Source: Mycoplasmoides pirum ATCC 25960 (lineage in GTDB: Bacteria > Bacillota_I > Bacilli_A > Mycoplasmatales > Mycoplasmoidaceae). Taken from it: 64,000 nucleotides of DNA. A program made the translations under genes and the position numbers. This document shows positions 46,001 to 59,700 of this stretch, piece by piece. Each line of letters opens with the position of its first letter. The stretch's first letter is position 1. The stretch is taken from contig NZ_JMKZ01000001.1 of the NCBI RefSeq assembly GCF_000685905.1, positions 62,001-126,000 on the forward strand, given 5' to 3'. The notes beneath the pieces were generated by a model. That model searched no databases, had not been told where the DNA came from, and saw only the letters and a list, made by a program, of their open reading frames with translations.

Positions 46001-49000
46001 CTTTTTTTATAAAAACACACCATTAACATTACAAAAAAGATAATACTTGTCGGAATAGTTATTCCTAATATTAGTGATAAATTATTGTTTGAATTCTCAG
46101 ATTTTATTTCAAAATTTTCATTTGTTGGTATTATGTCAAATTTAATTTTTTGATTTAAAAAATCTATTTCTAAATTAATAATTTTTAGATTTTCAAATTT
46201 TAATTGTTCATCTTCATTAATTATTTTTAATAGTTTTTCACATATTGCATTTGCATATGGTTGAATGTATAAATTATAAGTAAATGTTGTTAATTCTTTA
46301 TTTAAAGAAATTTTTATATCAAAATTATCATTTGTTTTTATTATTTCATAATTTATTTGGTATTTTGTTTCTTTAAATTCATTGTTTTCATAAATTAAAT
46401 CTATTGATTTCTCTTTGACATTGTTTTTTAATTCTATTTTTGAAAAACCATCTAATAATGTAAAAGATATTGTTTTTAAGTAATTATTTATTAGAACACT
46501 TTGATAAAAAATTTGATATCCTAATTTTGCAAAAGCATTTTCTAAAGTTGCAAAACAATTATTGCTCATTTTATTGTCTTTTAAATTTCAATACGTTAAA
46601 AAATTAATATTTAATTCTTGATTGGCTAATATATTATTTTGTTCATCTTTTATTAAATTTAAATAATATTCTTCATCTTGATTATTATTTTTAATTTTCA
46701 TTTTTAAATTGTTATTGTTAGACAAATCAAACGAAATTTGATGTCAAAGTAAATCTTTTTTTGCGGCTTCAAATTGAACTAAATAATTTCTTATAATTGG
46801 ATTATTATCATTTTCAATAAATCACATAGATTTAGGAATTATTTCTATGTTGTTATCATTTCCAAAATTAACTAAATCATTAGAATTTTTAATTTTAATA
46901 ACAGCATAAAAAATACCAGTTTCATTATTTGGTTCTAAATTAATTTCATATTTGTCGATAATTTCTTTTAATTTATTAGAAATTTTTGTTTGATCTGTAA
47001 TTATTTGAATTCCTGATTCATCAATTTCTAAAAGATTTTTATCGCTAATTAAATTCTTATTTAAAGTATTTAAAATTAAATTAAATTTATTTTTGTTTGT
47101 TAAATATTCTGTTGCTAAAACTCCCTCTTGATCTATTGATCTGTCTATTTTAAATTTAGTATTTTGACCATTTTTGGGTTTAATTCCAGCATAATTATCA
47201 CGATAATATATTTCATATTTTATTAGTGTATTTTTTATTGATAAACTGTTGTTTTCTGGATATAATCTGCAAACATTTTGCAAATTAATAGATTCTAAAT
47301 TTTCAAAATCAAAAATTTTATTTTTTATTTGTATATTGTTTATTTCAAGAATTGCTAAGTTTTTGCTAATATTTGCATGATTTTCTTTCAACATGTTGTC
47401 ATTAAAATTTATAGTGTTAAATTTGTTATTTTTAAATATTTCAAACTTATAAGCTAATTGTCCTGCTTGGACTATTCCTGTTTCAATACTCATTTGAGTA
47501 TAAAAATCTTTAAATAATTGTGGCAAATGATGGAAAAAAAATAAAATTGAATTATCAACTAATGAACTTTCATCTTTTAAAGTTTTTTTAATTTTTTTAA
47601 TTACATTATTTGTTAAATGATTTTTTCATGAATTATCTTGTAGACTAGAAATCAATTTATCGATATTGCCATCATAAATAGTGATATCATAAGAAAAATT
47701 TCAAATTGGTTCTGAAATTTGAATTCAATTAAGATTTGTAGTTTTTAATTTTTCTTTTAAACTTAAAAATAGTTTGTTATATTCATCTATTAAATTTAAC
47801 GTTTCTAAAAATGTATCTTCAAATTTAAAATTTAATCCTATTTGTTCATAATCTGATTTGTCATACACAAAATCATTTTCTTTTATTTTATTTTTTACCC
47901 CTGAATTTGGATCTAAAACAAGGTTATCAGCAACTAAATTTACAATTCCAGAATATTGTCTTATATTTGATAAAGTATTATCTGAAATTTTATATATTGC
48001 GTGAGTATTTTCAAAAAAGTTTGGTAATTTATATTCATATTGAACTATATTGTAATTTTGATTAATTATTTTTGATTTAACTGTTATTTGATCTGCAACT
48101 ATATTTTTGTTATTGCTTAATACTTCATTTATATAACATTTATATTGATCACTATTTCTTAATTCTATTAATTCGTTGGAAATATTTTTTCGATAATCTA
48201 TGAAATCATAAGCATCTTTTAGATTATTAAAATCATTTTTGGTTTTTAATGAAATAAAACTATATCTTGTATCATTTAAATTTGAAAGCGAAAGATCATA
48301 ATTAGGATTTTTTATTTCAATATTTTGTAAATTTATACCTAATTCAGGAATAGGATTTGCCAAGATTTCATAGCCTGCCCTATAAACAAAATTACCTATT
48401 TTTAGTTGTTTAGTTTGCTCTTTATAGTTAAAACCTTTGCTACCAACTTTGAATTTAATTTTTTTGTTATCTAAATATTCAATTTCTTCAGGAATAAACA
48501 TTTTTGAATGCTTGTATCCTGCAGGAAATTCTAATTTGAAAGCTAATTCTTCTTGAAACCAAGATTCATTTTCTCTAATTCAAAATTCATTAAATGATTT
48601 ACCTACTTTATCTACAAATTCTCAATTCGTATCTAAATCCATTCATAAAGTTTCACCATAACCATATATGGAAGAAGTTGAATATTTTATTTTTGCATTA
48701 GTTATTGTTTCTCAAAGATAATCATTTCCAGTTCATGATGAAATTTGTGCACGTTCTAAAAAAGGTTTAATACTATTAATTTGATAATAAGAATTTACAT
48801 CTAGCGTTAATGCTTTGCTTCGATTCAACAATTCCTTAATAACTAATTGATCTATAGATTTGGAACTATCTAAAGTTTGTTCTTTCAAAAGATTTAAATT
48901 AGATGGTTTATACATTAAATTATCATTAGAAATTTTTATTTGATGTTTTTGTGTACTTGTTATATCTTCCATTGTATAACCTATGTAGTTTTCATCAAAT

Positions 49001-49185
49001 AATTTGGAAACGTTGTTTTCTTGAATTTTATCTAAAAAACTTTGATTAATTGATTTGCAATTAGTACTTAAATTATTTTTTGTAATTTCAAAAGTTTTAG
49101 AATATTGACCTATAATGCTTGCGCCAACAAAAAAACTTATAAATAAAATTCATCATACTCATTTATTTTTTATTAATTTTTGCAT
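45988..49185 (-). CDS. Large surface protein with N- and C-terminal membrane helices
   Basis: This 1065-residue protein is not recognised. It has an N-terminal signal/anchor (WVWWILFISFFVGASIIG, about 9-26), about 1000 Asn/Lys/Ile-rich residues without obvious repeats, and a C-terminal membrane helix (ILGITIPTSIIFFVMLMVCF) followed by a basic KKRKNK. That topology implies an extracellular domain anchored at both ends. The ATG at 49183-49185 has AGGTGAG upstream. At least 15 UGA-Trp codons join four apparent pieces in one frame. The layout resembles the 1123-residue protein at 56707-60078, so adhesin or host-contact roles are possible. Confidence 0.8.
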
Positions 49186-49448
49186 AATCCACTCACCTAT
49201 ATACACCCATATAATTAAAGTGAGCAAAAATTTAAAAATTAAGAAAAATTTTATTTTTTAAAGATTAAAAAAATACATAATTTATTTTTTAATGGTATAT
49301 AATCTTTCCAAATCTAATATTCAGTTTATCGATATTAAGGTGACTACTAGTAACAATTAATTTCTTTTAGATTTTTTACATCTATTTTGTTGCATACTTG
49401 TCTTTCAAAATTTTAAAACACTTAACTTATCGATTTATTAATAACAAA
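49186..49448. promoter_or_regulatory. Intergenic region with likely pst promoter
   Basis: Between the divergent surface-protein gene and pstB this AT-rich stretch contains TATAAT at 49298-49303 on the plus strand, a plausible -10 for the phosphate operon. No terminator or operator repeat was recognised. Confidence 0.4.
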
Positions 49449-50735
49449 ATGTTTAACGACTCTAATTCAAGAATAGAAAAAGAATTAAATTTGCAAGAAA
49501 GTTCAAATTCTTTAATATCTAAGCAAATTGATGTTGATTTTGGGTTTCAACCCAAAGAATATGTAGTTTCAAAATTAACTAAAGAGCAAAAAATTGATAG
49601 AAAACAAAAATTGCTTTTGCAACGAAAAGAATACAAGCAAAAAATTTTTGAATTAAAAAATGAACTAAATAATATGATTAAGCAAAGACAACATTTGTAC
49701 AAAACTTTGCCAATTCAATCTAAAGAAGAATTAACTAATAAAATTAATTTGTTAAAAGATCAATTAAAAGATAATCCAAATTCTGTTGAAATAGATAAAC
49801 AAATTAAAAAAATAAATGAAAATTTATTTAATATAAAATCGTATGTTAAAAACATTCCCCATGTACTAGAGTTACGGAATCAAATAAAATCAATTAGAAA
49901 AGATATATCTCAATATAAAATTTTATTGAAGGATAAAAAACCAAATTTAGAAGTTTTTTTAAAATCTTTCAAACCAGAAAATGCTTTTGAAGTTAGAGAT
50001 TTTTGTTTATGATATAAAAATGGTAGCAAAAATGCGTTATCTGACATAAATATTGAAATACCAAAAAATAATGTCACAGCTTTAATTGGACCTTCAGGTT
50101 GTGGCAAATCAACTTTTCTTAGATCTTTAAACCGTATGAATGATTTAATTGATGGTGTTAAAACAACTGGAGATATTTGATTTTTAGGCAAAAATATTTC
50201 ATCTAAAATTTTAACTGATTTAGAATTGCGAACCAGAGTTGGTATGGTGTTTCAAAAACCAACTCCTTTTAATTTTTCAATTTATGAAAATATAGCATAT
50301 GCCTTACGATCACATGGTATAAAAAACAAAGAAGCTATTGAGAAAATTGTTATTGAATCTTTAAAAGATGCTGCATTATGAGAAGAGGTTAAAGATATTT
50401 TGCATGAAAGTGCATTAGGTTTATCTGGCGGTCAACAACAACGATTGTGTATTGCTAGAGCGATTGCATTGCAGCCTGATGTTCTATTAATGGATGAACC
50501 AACTTCTGCATTAGATCCTATTGCAACTAGTAAAATTGAACAATTGATTTGCAAATTAAAAGAAAAATTTTCAATTATCATTGTTACCCATTCAATGGCA
50601 CAAGCTCAAAGAATTAGTGATTTAACAATTTTCTTTTACCAAGGTCGAATTGTTGAATTTGGCGAAACAAAACAAATTTTTACAAGACCAAAAGAAGCAA
50701 AAACGAAGGATTATGTCAGTGGTAGAATCGGCTAA
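49449..50735 (+). CDS. pstB: Phosphate ABC transporter ATP-binding protein PstB with N-terminal coiled coil
   Basis: PstB energises high-affinity phosphate import. The C-terminal ~240 residues are a canonical PstB: Walker [11 protein letters not shown]-loop FQKPTPF, signature LSGGQQQR, Walker [13 protein letters not shown] and THSMAQA. About 190 N-terminal residues form a Lys/Glu-rich coiled coil not present in typical PstB (about 250 residues). ATG 49449 is chosen; an in-frame TTG at 49398 would add 17 residues. It overlaps the lipoprotein gene by 23 bp. Confidence 0.93.
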
Positions 50736-51882
50736 CAAACATTTATTTAAATGACTATGAAAACTTTTAATTTTTTTAGTTATTTTAGGCATTAGTCCTT
50801 TGTTTTTTTCTTGTGGGAATTTTGTTGTAATTGATTCAAGAGGTTCAAGTTCTGTCCAACCTTTTTTATCTAGTTTAGGTAACTCTTATATAGAAAATAA
50901 TAAAGACAAAAACATTGAAATTAGTGTGCAAGCAGGAGGTTCCTCAATTGGAATTTCTTCAATAGCAAATAACCAAACAACTATGGGAAATGCATCTAAA
51001 AGTCCTAGAAGTTCAGTTTTAAACACAAACATTGAATCAAATTGAAAAAATAATGAATTAAAAACAATAACACTTGCTAAAGATGCAATTGGAATTTTAT
51101 TATTGCCGCCTACAAACACTAATGATATTTGAAGTATCAATTCATCAAATATTTCTATTTTGTATGATGCTTTTGCTGGTTATAATTCAGTTTCTTTAAA
51201 TAATTTTTTTGATGGTGATAAAACACAAATACCAGATGATATTAAAATTACCCCGTTTGCTAGAAGTGGCGGCGCTATATCATCTGGTACAGCAGAAGCA
51301 TTTTTAAAAGATTCTAATTTACTAACAACACAACTAGAACCAAAAACACTTGATGCTTTAAATAATGGTAATTATGGGAATATAACTCAACAAACTAATG
51401 AATCAAATAATGAAGCTTATACAAATTTTAAAATTAATGCAAGACAACCAGGATCAATGATTTATTTAAGTTTAGGATTTATTCTTAACAATTTAGATAC
51501 AATTAAAAAAGATGGTTTTATTGTTATGAAATATTCAGGTGTTGACCCAACACTTGAGAATGTAGAAAAAAAATTATACAACTGAATACGGCCTTTTAAT
51601 ACCATTGTTTCCTTACATAACAACTCAAGATTGCAAGCAATTCAAGAATTTGTTGAATGAATTCTTTTTGCAAAAATTTTATATCCTAATCAATTAAATT
51701 TAGTTAATCAAATATATTTATCTGAAGGATTAATTAGATTGTCAGATGATGAACTTAAAGAAATGTTTTTAACCAATGCTGAAACTCAAAAATTAACTTT
51801 GGATGATTTAGTATGAAATCACATTGATTTGTTTTGAAAAAATGATTTTAGTTTTTCTCCAGTGAGATTTGGAGTAGAATAA
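50713..51882 (+). CDS. pstS: PstS-like phosphate-binding lipoprotein
   Basis: This is the extracellular substrate-binding lipoprotein of the phosphate importer. The 389-residue protein has a signal helix ending in the lipobox-like FFSC (Cys about residue 34) and the PstS-style [48 protein letters not shown] 50713 lies inside pstB; a GTG two codons later is better spaced from AAGGA and may be the real start. Several UGA-Trp codons occur. Function follows from both sequence and operon. Confidence 0.88.
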
Positions 51883-53897
51883 TGCAATTGAGAAGAAAAC
51901 CTAAATTAGCCATAAATAGAATCTGAAAAAAAATTTTAGAAAATAATATTTTTAAAGTTTTAACTTTTGTATTTGTTTGATTTGTTGCAATTGCATTTCT
52001 TTTAATTTTAATTTTTGTTATTGTTAAAGCTGTTCCTGGTTTTCAAGAATATGGCGCTTCAATATTTACAAATGAATACAATTTAAATAATGGTCAAGCA
52101 GGAATTTGATTGCCTCTATTTATAACATTATTAATTACATTTGGTGCTTTACTCATTGCGGGACCGATAGGTATTAAAACAGCTATTTTTTTAAAGTATC
52201 GGTTACCTAAAAAATATTCAAAAATTTTAAGAATTATTATTGATTTACTAGCTGGTGTTCCTTCAGTTATTTTTGGTTTATTTGCGGCAACTTCTTTAGG
52301 AAATCTTTTAAGAATTATTTTTGATATGCCAACTTCGTGAAATTTAATAACAGCATTTATTATGTTGGCATTTATGATTTTACCTACTGTTGTAGCAATT
52401 TCATATAATGCATTAGATTCTGTTCATAATGATTTAATTTTGTCACCTATTGGTTTAGGGACATCTAAAACTAGAGCAATTTATAAAGTTGCAAAAAAAC
52501 AAGCGAAAGTTGGAATAACAATTGCTTTAGTTGTTGGTATGGGTCGTGCTATTGGTGAAACAATGGCATTAAATTTTATCTTAACTTCACAAAGTTTTAA
52601 TTCAGTTTTTGATAGTGGTTTTGGTAATGTTTTGTTATCAGGACTAAAAACTCTAGGCGCAATTATTTCTTATAATTTCTATAGTGAAAATAGCTCTGAA
52701 GCAATGCGGGGCGCACTATATGTTTTTGCTTTAATATTATTTTTGATTATTGTTTTGTTAAATGGTTTTATTTTGTGAATAACAAAAGAAAAATCACAAA
52801 AACGTTATCCTTGAATTGTAAAACTTCAAAAAGCAATATATTTAGCAATTACTTTTATACCTAAATATATAAGTTTAACTTTTGAAAATTTAACTGCTAA
52901 CACTAATTTTAAAATTCATTCAAATAATATTGAAAATAGATCAACTTATATAAAAAATCGATTACGTAATAATCATTTTTTACATTTATATGATTATTGA
53001 AAACTTTTTTGAGAATATGTTTCAATATTAATTTGTTTTGCATTCATAAGTTATTTATTACTTTATATTTTAATTAATGGTGGTGTTGTTGCATTTTCTC
53101 CATCATCTACAATAAATTCGATTGGGATAGATACAACTGGTCGCGCTATTATAAACACGCTAATTATTATTCTTTTATCAATTTTAATAGCATTCCCAAT
53201 TTCATTATTTAGCGCTTTATATTTAAATGAATATGCAAAAAACAAGAAATTCAATAAAATGATTTTGTTTTTTGTTGATTGCTTAGGTTCAACACCATCA
53301 ATAGTTTTTGGTATTTTTGGTTTAACTTTCTTTTTACAAATTCTAGGTTTTGCTTCTGGTGGCACAACTAGTAATTCATTGATAGCAGGGATATTAACTA
53401 TATCAATTGTAATTGTTCCTACTTTTATTCGCACAATTCAACAATCATTAAATAATGTTCCAAAAGAAATTAGAATGAATTCTTTTGCGTTAGGAATTAG
53501 TAAATTCGAAACTATTTATAAAGTTATTATCCCAATGGCTATTGAAGGTATTTTAGGAGCTATTATTTTATCTATAGGTCGTATTATTGCTGAAACAGCT
53601 CCTTTATATTTAACTGCGGGATTAACTTCTTCCAATCATATTGATTTAGGTCTTTGAGGTCAAACGCTTACAACTAGAATTTATGCACAATTATTTTCAA
53701 CATCATCGGATGCCACTTCAATAATGTTTGAAGCAGCTTTTATGAGTATTGTTTTAATTTTAATCTTAGTTGTTATTAGTCATTTGTTTATTCCATGAAT
53801 TTTTGGTAATTGAGCGAAAATAAAGTTTGAGTTTGTTAACAAAATTAATTTAATAAAAAATAAAATATATAACAAGGTGAATAAAAATGGCAATTAA
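51882..53897 (+). CDS. pstCA: Fused phosphate permease PstC-PstA
   Basis: This single 671-residue frame contains both permease subunits. The first half (about 1-295) has the PstC-type [14 protein letters not shown] and ASYNAL-like loop; the second half has the PstA-type [36 protein letters not shown] and [17 protein letters not shown]. About six helices sit in each half. A fused PstCA also occurs in M. genitalium MG411 (memory). Its ATG overlaps the pstS stop by one base (TAATG) and its end overlaps phoU by 11 bp. Confidence 0.93.
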
Positions 53898-54582
53898 TTA
53901 TGGAACGTTAAAACAATCTGAAAAAGAATTGATACAAAAATTTTATGAATATTTAGAACATACATATCAAATGCATTTATTACTTTTAAAAGCATTACAA
54001 CAAAGTGATTTATTAAAAACAAATGATTTAATTGAAAAAATTCAAAATATGGAAAAAATTTCTAACATAACTCATGCAGATTTATTAGATGAATGCACTT
54101 GAATGATTTCAAAAGAACAACCTCAAGCAAGTCATTTAAGATTTGTTATTGCCATAATTAATTCGATAAATGATTTAGAAAGAATTTGCGATTATGCTAA
54201 TAATTTATCTAAATTTATAAAACATAATCCCAACATTTATAAATCAGCTTTACAAGTTGTTGAAGATTTAGAAAGCTTAGCAATTATTACATATCAAAAA
54301 ATATTTGATTTCTTCAAAAATAATGATGCTCAAGATACATACAAATATGGTTTGAAACTCCAAGAAGAATGTACAAATAAATATTTAAATGCTTTAAAAG
54401 CATTGCGAACTATTTATGCTGAACCAACTGATTCTTTTAATCATCCACACGATAGTAAAGAATTTGTTCAATTGGTTTTAGCTATTAAAAATATAGAAAG
54501 AATTGTTGATCACATTATGAATATTATTGAACATTTTATTTATATAAAAGAATCTAATTTTTTCTTTAGTAAAAACAATTAA
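53887..54582 (+). CDS. phoU: Phosphate transport regulator PhoU
   Basis: PhoU dampens Pst activity through contacts with PstB. The 231-residue all-helical protein carries two PhoU repeats (SINDLERICDYANNLSKF and AIKNIERIVDHIMNIIEHF) with the metal-binding E/DxxxD patterns. AAGGTG precedes the ATG; one UGA-Trp splits it under the standard code. It is coupled to pstCA. Confidence 0.92.
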
Positions 54583-54584
54583 TT

Positions 54585-54899
54585 ATGGTTTTGAATATAA
54601 AAATTTTAAAAAACATTAGTTGATGATTATCTGGTTTATATGTATTTTGGTTAGGTTTTTTAATAGCTTTATGCTTAAATTCTCAAAACCAATTATTAAT
54701 TCCATTAATTATATTTTTTGTGGTTGTAACAGTAGCAAGTGGAGTGTTGTTATTTTTTTTGTTAAAAAAAATTAAAATGTTAAAAAACTTAAATTTAAAA
54801 AATTGAAAAAAAATTTTTTTAGTTGTTGTATTTCCATTTAGTTTTTATTGATTAATTAATAATTGGCAAAAGAGTTATGACAATGAATCAAAACAATAA
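54585..54899 (+). CDS. Small hypothetical membrane protein (104 residues)
   Basis: Not recognised. It starts ATG 2 bp after phoU and has three hydrophobic segments (about 14-33, 39-60 and 77-92) with Lys-rich loops. Four UGA-Trp codons occur, two of them adjacent (ISWWLSG). It overlaps the next gene by 17 bp, indicating coupled translation. A role in phosphate transport is possible only from position. Confidence 0.65.
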
Positions 54900-55320
54900 T
54901 TTAAATGAAATTAAAGATCTAAAAACTTTACGTAAATATTTTTTATTCATGTTTTCTTGAATAATAGGTTTAATTATTTTATTTTTTATTGGTTTTATTA
55001 TTGTTATTGTTATGGCTATTGTTTTTAGACAAAAAGAAGGCAATAACAATCCTTTATTATATTCATTAGTTATTTATTTAATTTTATTTTTTATAGGTTT
55101 AACAATTTATTTTGTAATTGGTGCGAAAGGTGTTAAATTTTTAAATAATAATCCAGTTGCATTAATAATTTATGAACATCAAGATATTTTTAAAAATCCT
55201 TTTATTTTAAAAAAAGAAGCTAAAAAAATATCTAATGCAATTAATGAATTAAGTAAAGGGGCAACAATCAAAGAAATTAAAGAACAATATTTTTATGTGA
55301 ATTCACAAGATTTAAAGTAA
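54883..55320 (+). CDS. Small hypothetical membrane protein (145 residues)
   Basis: Not recognised. Two long hydrophobic helices (about 19-48 and 60-82) are followed by a cytoplasmic ~60-residue tail with predicted helices. The ATG at 54883 lies within the previous gene. SecE is expected before rplK in many bacteria, but this protein is longer and has two helices plus a tail that do not fit. Confidence 0.7.
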
Positions 55321-55401
55321 AATGTTTTATGCATTATTTGTCATGCAGAAGAATTTTCAATTCGTTATACTGCAAAAAGAACATGAGGTGTTGCTTTCAT
55401 A

Positions 55402-55854
55402 ATGGCAAAAAAAGAAATTACAAGAATAGCTAAAATTGAATTAATTGGCGGTCAAGCTAAACCAGGGCCTGCATTGGCTTCTATTGGTATCAATATGGCT
55501 GAATTTACAAAACAATTTAATGATAAAACAAAAGATCGTATGGGAAAAGTAGTTCCATGTGTTATTACTGCTTTCAATGATAAATCTTTTACTTTTGTTT
55601 TAAAAACAACTCCAACAACAATGCTTTTAAAAGAAGCTGCAAAAATTGAAAAAGGTGCTAAAAATCCTAAAACTGATAAAGTTGGAAAAATTAGTAAAGA
55701 AGCAGCAATAAAAATTGCTGAATATAAAATGCCAGATTTAAATGCAAATGATTTAGATGCTGCATTAAGATTAGTTGCTGGAACAGCAAAACAAATGGGA
55801 TTAGAAATTGAGGGTGTTGACCCAATTACAAAATCTAAGAAGAAAGGTAATTAA
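55402..55854 (+). CDS. rplK: 50S ribosomal protein L11
   Basis: L11 forms the GTPase-associated centre with 23S rRNA. The 150-residue protein shows [24 protein letters not shown]-type sequence in two pieces ([25 protein letters not shown]) and [27 protein letters not shown] upstream at 55368 may be the -10 of an rplK-rplA operon. Confidence 0.97.
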   Translation: MAKKEITRIAKIELIGGQAKPGPALASIGINMAEFTKQFNDKTKDRMGKVVPCVITAFNDKSFTFVLKTTPTTMLLKEAAKIEKGAKNPKTDKVGKISKEAAIKIAEYKMPDLNANDLDAALRLVAGTAKQMGLEIEGVDPITKSKKKGN

Positions 55855-55862
55855 TTTTTATT

Positions 55863-56534
55863 ATGGCTGGTAAAAAATTAAAGACTGCATTAGCTAAAAT
55901 TGATCCTAAAAAAATTTATGAACTTTCTGAAGGTATTGATGTAATTAAAAACGCTTCATTTACAAAATTTGATTCATCAATTGATATTGCAGTTAAATTA
56001 AATTTAGATACAACTAAAGCTGAACAACAATTACGTGGCGCTATTTCTCTACCTTATTATACAGGTAAACCAATTCGTATTTTAGCTATCACAGATAATC
56101 CAAAAGTTGCATTAGATGCTGGCGCTGATTTTGCGGGTGATAACGATAAAATTAATGATATTAAGGCGGGTTGATTAGATTTTGATCTTATTATCACTAC
56201 ACCTAAATTTATGCCTGAATTAGGTAAATTAGGAAAAATTTTGGGCCCAAGAGGTTTGATGCCTAATCCTAAAACTGGAACTGTAACTAATGATATAGCA
56301 GCTACAGTTACAGAATTTAAAAAAGGTAAAAAAGAATACCGTACTGACACATTTGGCAACATTCATTTAGTTGTTGGAAAAGTTTCTACTCCAACTGATC
56401 ATATTGTAGAAAATTGTAATGTTTTATTAGATTTAATTAAATCTAAAAAACCTTCAACTGTTAAAGGTATTTATATTCAAAATATAGCATTATCTTCGAC
56501 AATGGGTCCAAGTGTTAAAATTAAGATTAATTAA
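55863..56534 (+). CDS. rplA: 50S ribosomal protein L1
   Basis: L1 binds 23S rRNA at the E site and can repress its own operon. The 223-residue protein has LGKILGPRGLMPNPKTGTV and STMGPSVKI. One UGA-Trp (AGWLDFD) is used. It lies 8 bp after rplK and is followed by a terminator. Confidence 0.97.
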
Positions 56535-56613
56535 TAAATAAATTTAAATACTTGTTTCAAAAAATATCTTGATTTTGTTTTCTAATTTTGATATTATAAA
56601 TCACAAACACACA

Positions 56614-56645
56614 ATACATGCTAAATGCATGTATTTTATTTTATG
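56614..56645 (+). terminator. Intrinsic terminator after rplA
   Basis: The 8-bp stem ATACATGC/GCATGTAT with a 5-nt loop is followed by a T-rich tail. Confidence 0.8.
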
Positions 56646-56706
56646 AAAAAAGGAAATGTTTGATTTGTACTATTTTTAGAGAAACAAAACATTAAACCAT
56701 TTATTT

Positions 56707-59700
56707 ATGAAAAAAAACAAACATTATAAATTTTGATTAATAAGTTTTTTATTAAGTATTGTTTTATTTTTTATAGTTATTTTTAATATTGATTCAATTT
56801 CAGAAATTTTTAAAAATAAAAATTTAGATATTTCGTTTCAAAATCAAACAAATAATTTTTCCAAAAATACAAATATTGTTCCTAAAGATTTAATAGAAAT
56901 TAAAGACTTGAAAATTACATCTCAAAATATTCAACAAGGGAAATTAAGTGCTGAAGAAGCAACATTTGGTGATAATTATATTTTAGCTGCTACAAATGAC
57001 AATAATACTAAAGCAAAAGTTGTTAAATTAAATTATCAAATGAAATACTTATATGAATGAGAATTTGAAACTATTAATTATCATACTAGACAAATAATAG
57101 CTGATAAAGATGATATTGGTTATTTTTATGTATTGTTAGTAAACAATAATTTAACTATTAGTGGATCAAATATTAATTCAGCAAATACTTCTTCTTTTTT
57201 AGTACAAAATCCTGCAATTGTTATTCAATTATTTGATAATGGATCAAGTTTTGAAAAAAGAAACACATATAGTTTAAATTTACCTGATTTTAAAGTTAAT
57301 GATAAAACTAAACATAGTTCTATAATTACAAGCAATGAAGCAGCTAACAATATTTGAGATCATATTTATGTTCAAGAAGCTATTCAATCTTCAGATGAAA
57401 ATTCAAAATTATCATTTATTCGTAACACCAATTTAAATAATTCATCAGCAAACTCTAATAATGACATTTATATAAATGACAATTCCAAATCTGTTATTTA
57501 TAAATTATTAAGTTCAGAAGGCAAGAAAAATTCTAATAGTGAAAATAGCACAGAACAATCATATTATATCCTTAAGCAATTGTATTTAAACAATGCAAAC
57601 AATATGGTTTATTTAAAAGATAAAACAACAAACAAAAAAATGATTTTGTTATTTGGGGGCAATTCATATCAAAATTTTTGATTTTATGATTTTGAAGTAA
57701 CCATTTCAAATTCTTATTCAAATTATTATGTAAATCCATTGCTTTACGCAAACTATAATTTTGATCCCTATGGAACAAAATATCAAGATGAAGTTATGTA
57801 TAAAGCACAAAAAGATAGAAATAACTCTGATGTTTTGAAAAATTATTTTTATCCCTTGTTTATGCGTGTAAACAAAATTTCAAATTTAGCTTGATATGTT
57901 GGTGGTGCCAAAACAATCACTTTAACAAATCAAAGTAATAATCAATCAGAATCTTATGTGTTTTTAGCAATGATGCAACCTAATGTTTCTGATTTCCATA
58001 AAGATTTGTATAGCACAAATAGCAATAAAGATACAAATTCAATTGATCAAATTAAAAAGGGAACATTTGGTACACCAACAGAGGTAAGTTTATGAAATGA
58101 AACGAATATAAATAGTTCTAATAGACCTAACTATATTAGTTTCAAAAATCAAAATTTTAATCCACAAAACGACTTTTTTGCTGATGCACAAAAATATTAC
58201 AATAAGGAATTGCTAGTTGGTTCATCATCAATTAATGCTTCATATCAAACTTTTTCATCTCCAGAAAACAAACCATGAGGTTCTTTAGTATCTAATTTCT
58301 TTTATTCTTTTACTGCAATTCAATCATCTACTGTTTTACCTGTAATGACTAGTGATGTTGCTTCACTAATTTGTGTGAAACCTCAAACAAGTCAAAATAT
58401 TTCATCTGATGAAAAAATTTATTTGAATACTTTTTTAGATTTAGATAAAAATACTACTAAAACTTTAACTAATTTTTCTTTATTTAATTCATTTCCTTTA
58501 AATGACAAATTTTATAACTTTGATTTTGCAAAAGAAATGATTACAAACCCATATGATTGAACACAAGATATTGATACTTCTTCAAATTCCAATTACAAAG
58601 TTGGTTATGATGATGCAAACATGTCAAGAATTTTATTAAATAAAAATCCCACAAAATCAACTAAATTTAAAAGTGATGGTTGAGAAAATACGGCTAGTCA
58701 AAAAATTATTGCTTTTTCTCCGCAATTAACATCCGAAAATGTTCAAACTCCATATGGAACATATAAAAAAGTAGCAGCAACTTTAATAGTTCGTGGTTAC
58801 ATTTATTCATTTACTTATGATTTTGAAGTGCAACCTAATGGTTCTAGAATATTGCCTATTGCTAACCTTACAAATAAACAAATTACTGAAAATGATTTAA
58901 AATTTACAAATATATTGTCAATTTCATATATCAATAACATATGAATGATAACTTTTCAAGATAATGTTAATAGAAGTGGTGAAACTTTATTTTATTCAAT
59001 TAAATATTTACCCAACAATAATAAACAATCTTGAAATGTAGTAAAAAATAATATTTTGCCAGCAAACACTGGTAAAATTTCCAAAATATTTAATTTAGCA
59101 AACAATAATTATCTTTTCATAATTAAAGAAGATAAAAATGTTAATTTAATTAATTATGAAGCAGGTCATACTACTAATTTTGATATTAATTCATTGATGA
59201 CAGATCCAAGCATTTGAGGAACAGTTAGTTTAGTTAGTAGCAAATTTATAATAGATAGTGGGTTGGCAAATATGACACCAACACAAATAGTTAATGATTC
59301 TAATCTTTTGTATCAATTGATTGAATATACTGGTGGTTGAAGTATGGATTCAACTACAAATAAACCAACAGAATCCCCATTAATTATAAATGTTCAAACT
59401 ACTAGCACAACCATATCTTTTGATGTTGCTATTAAATTTATTAATGGAAATTATTACACTTCAGCTAATATTGATTCTTCACAATATTCAAATGTATTTA
59501 AAAATGAAAATTTAAACATTCCAAAATTTGTTTATGAAGGTTTCGCAACAAATTTAGTTGATTGACATTTGTATGTTATTCTTGGCTGTATATTTGGTAC
59601 TACAGCTATATCATTATTAATAATATTTTTAGCTTTACATTTCCATAATAATAAAAATTTTAAGAAACGTAAAAAGCCATTACCTGTTCCTGCTGATCAA

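Noticed and set aside
54883-55320. SecE, as expected near rplK
   Set aside because: Length (145 residues), two long helices and a C-terminal soluble tail do not fit the single-helix SecE.
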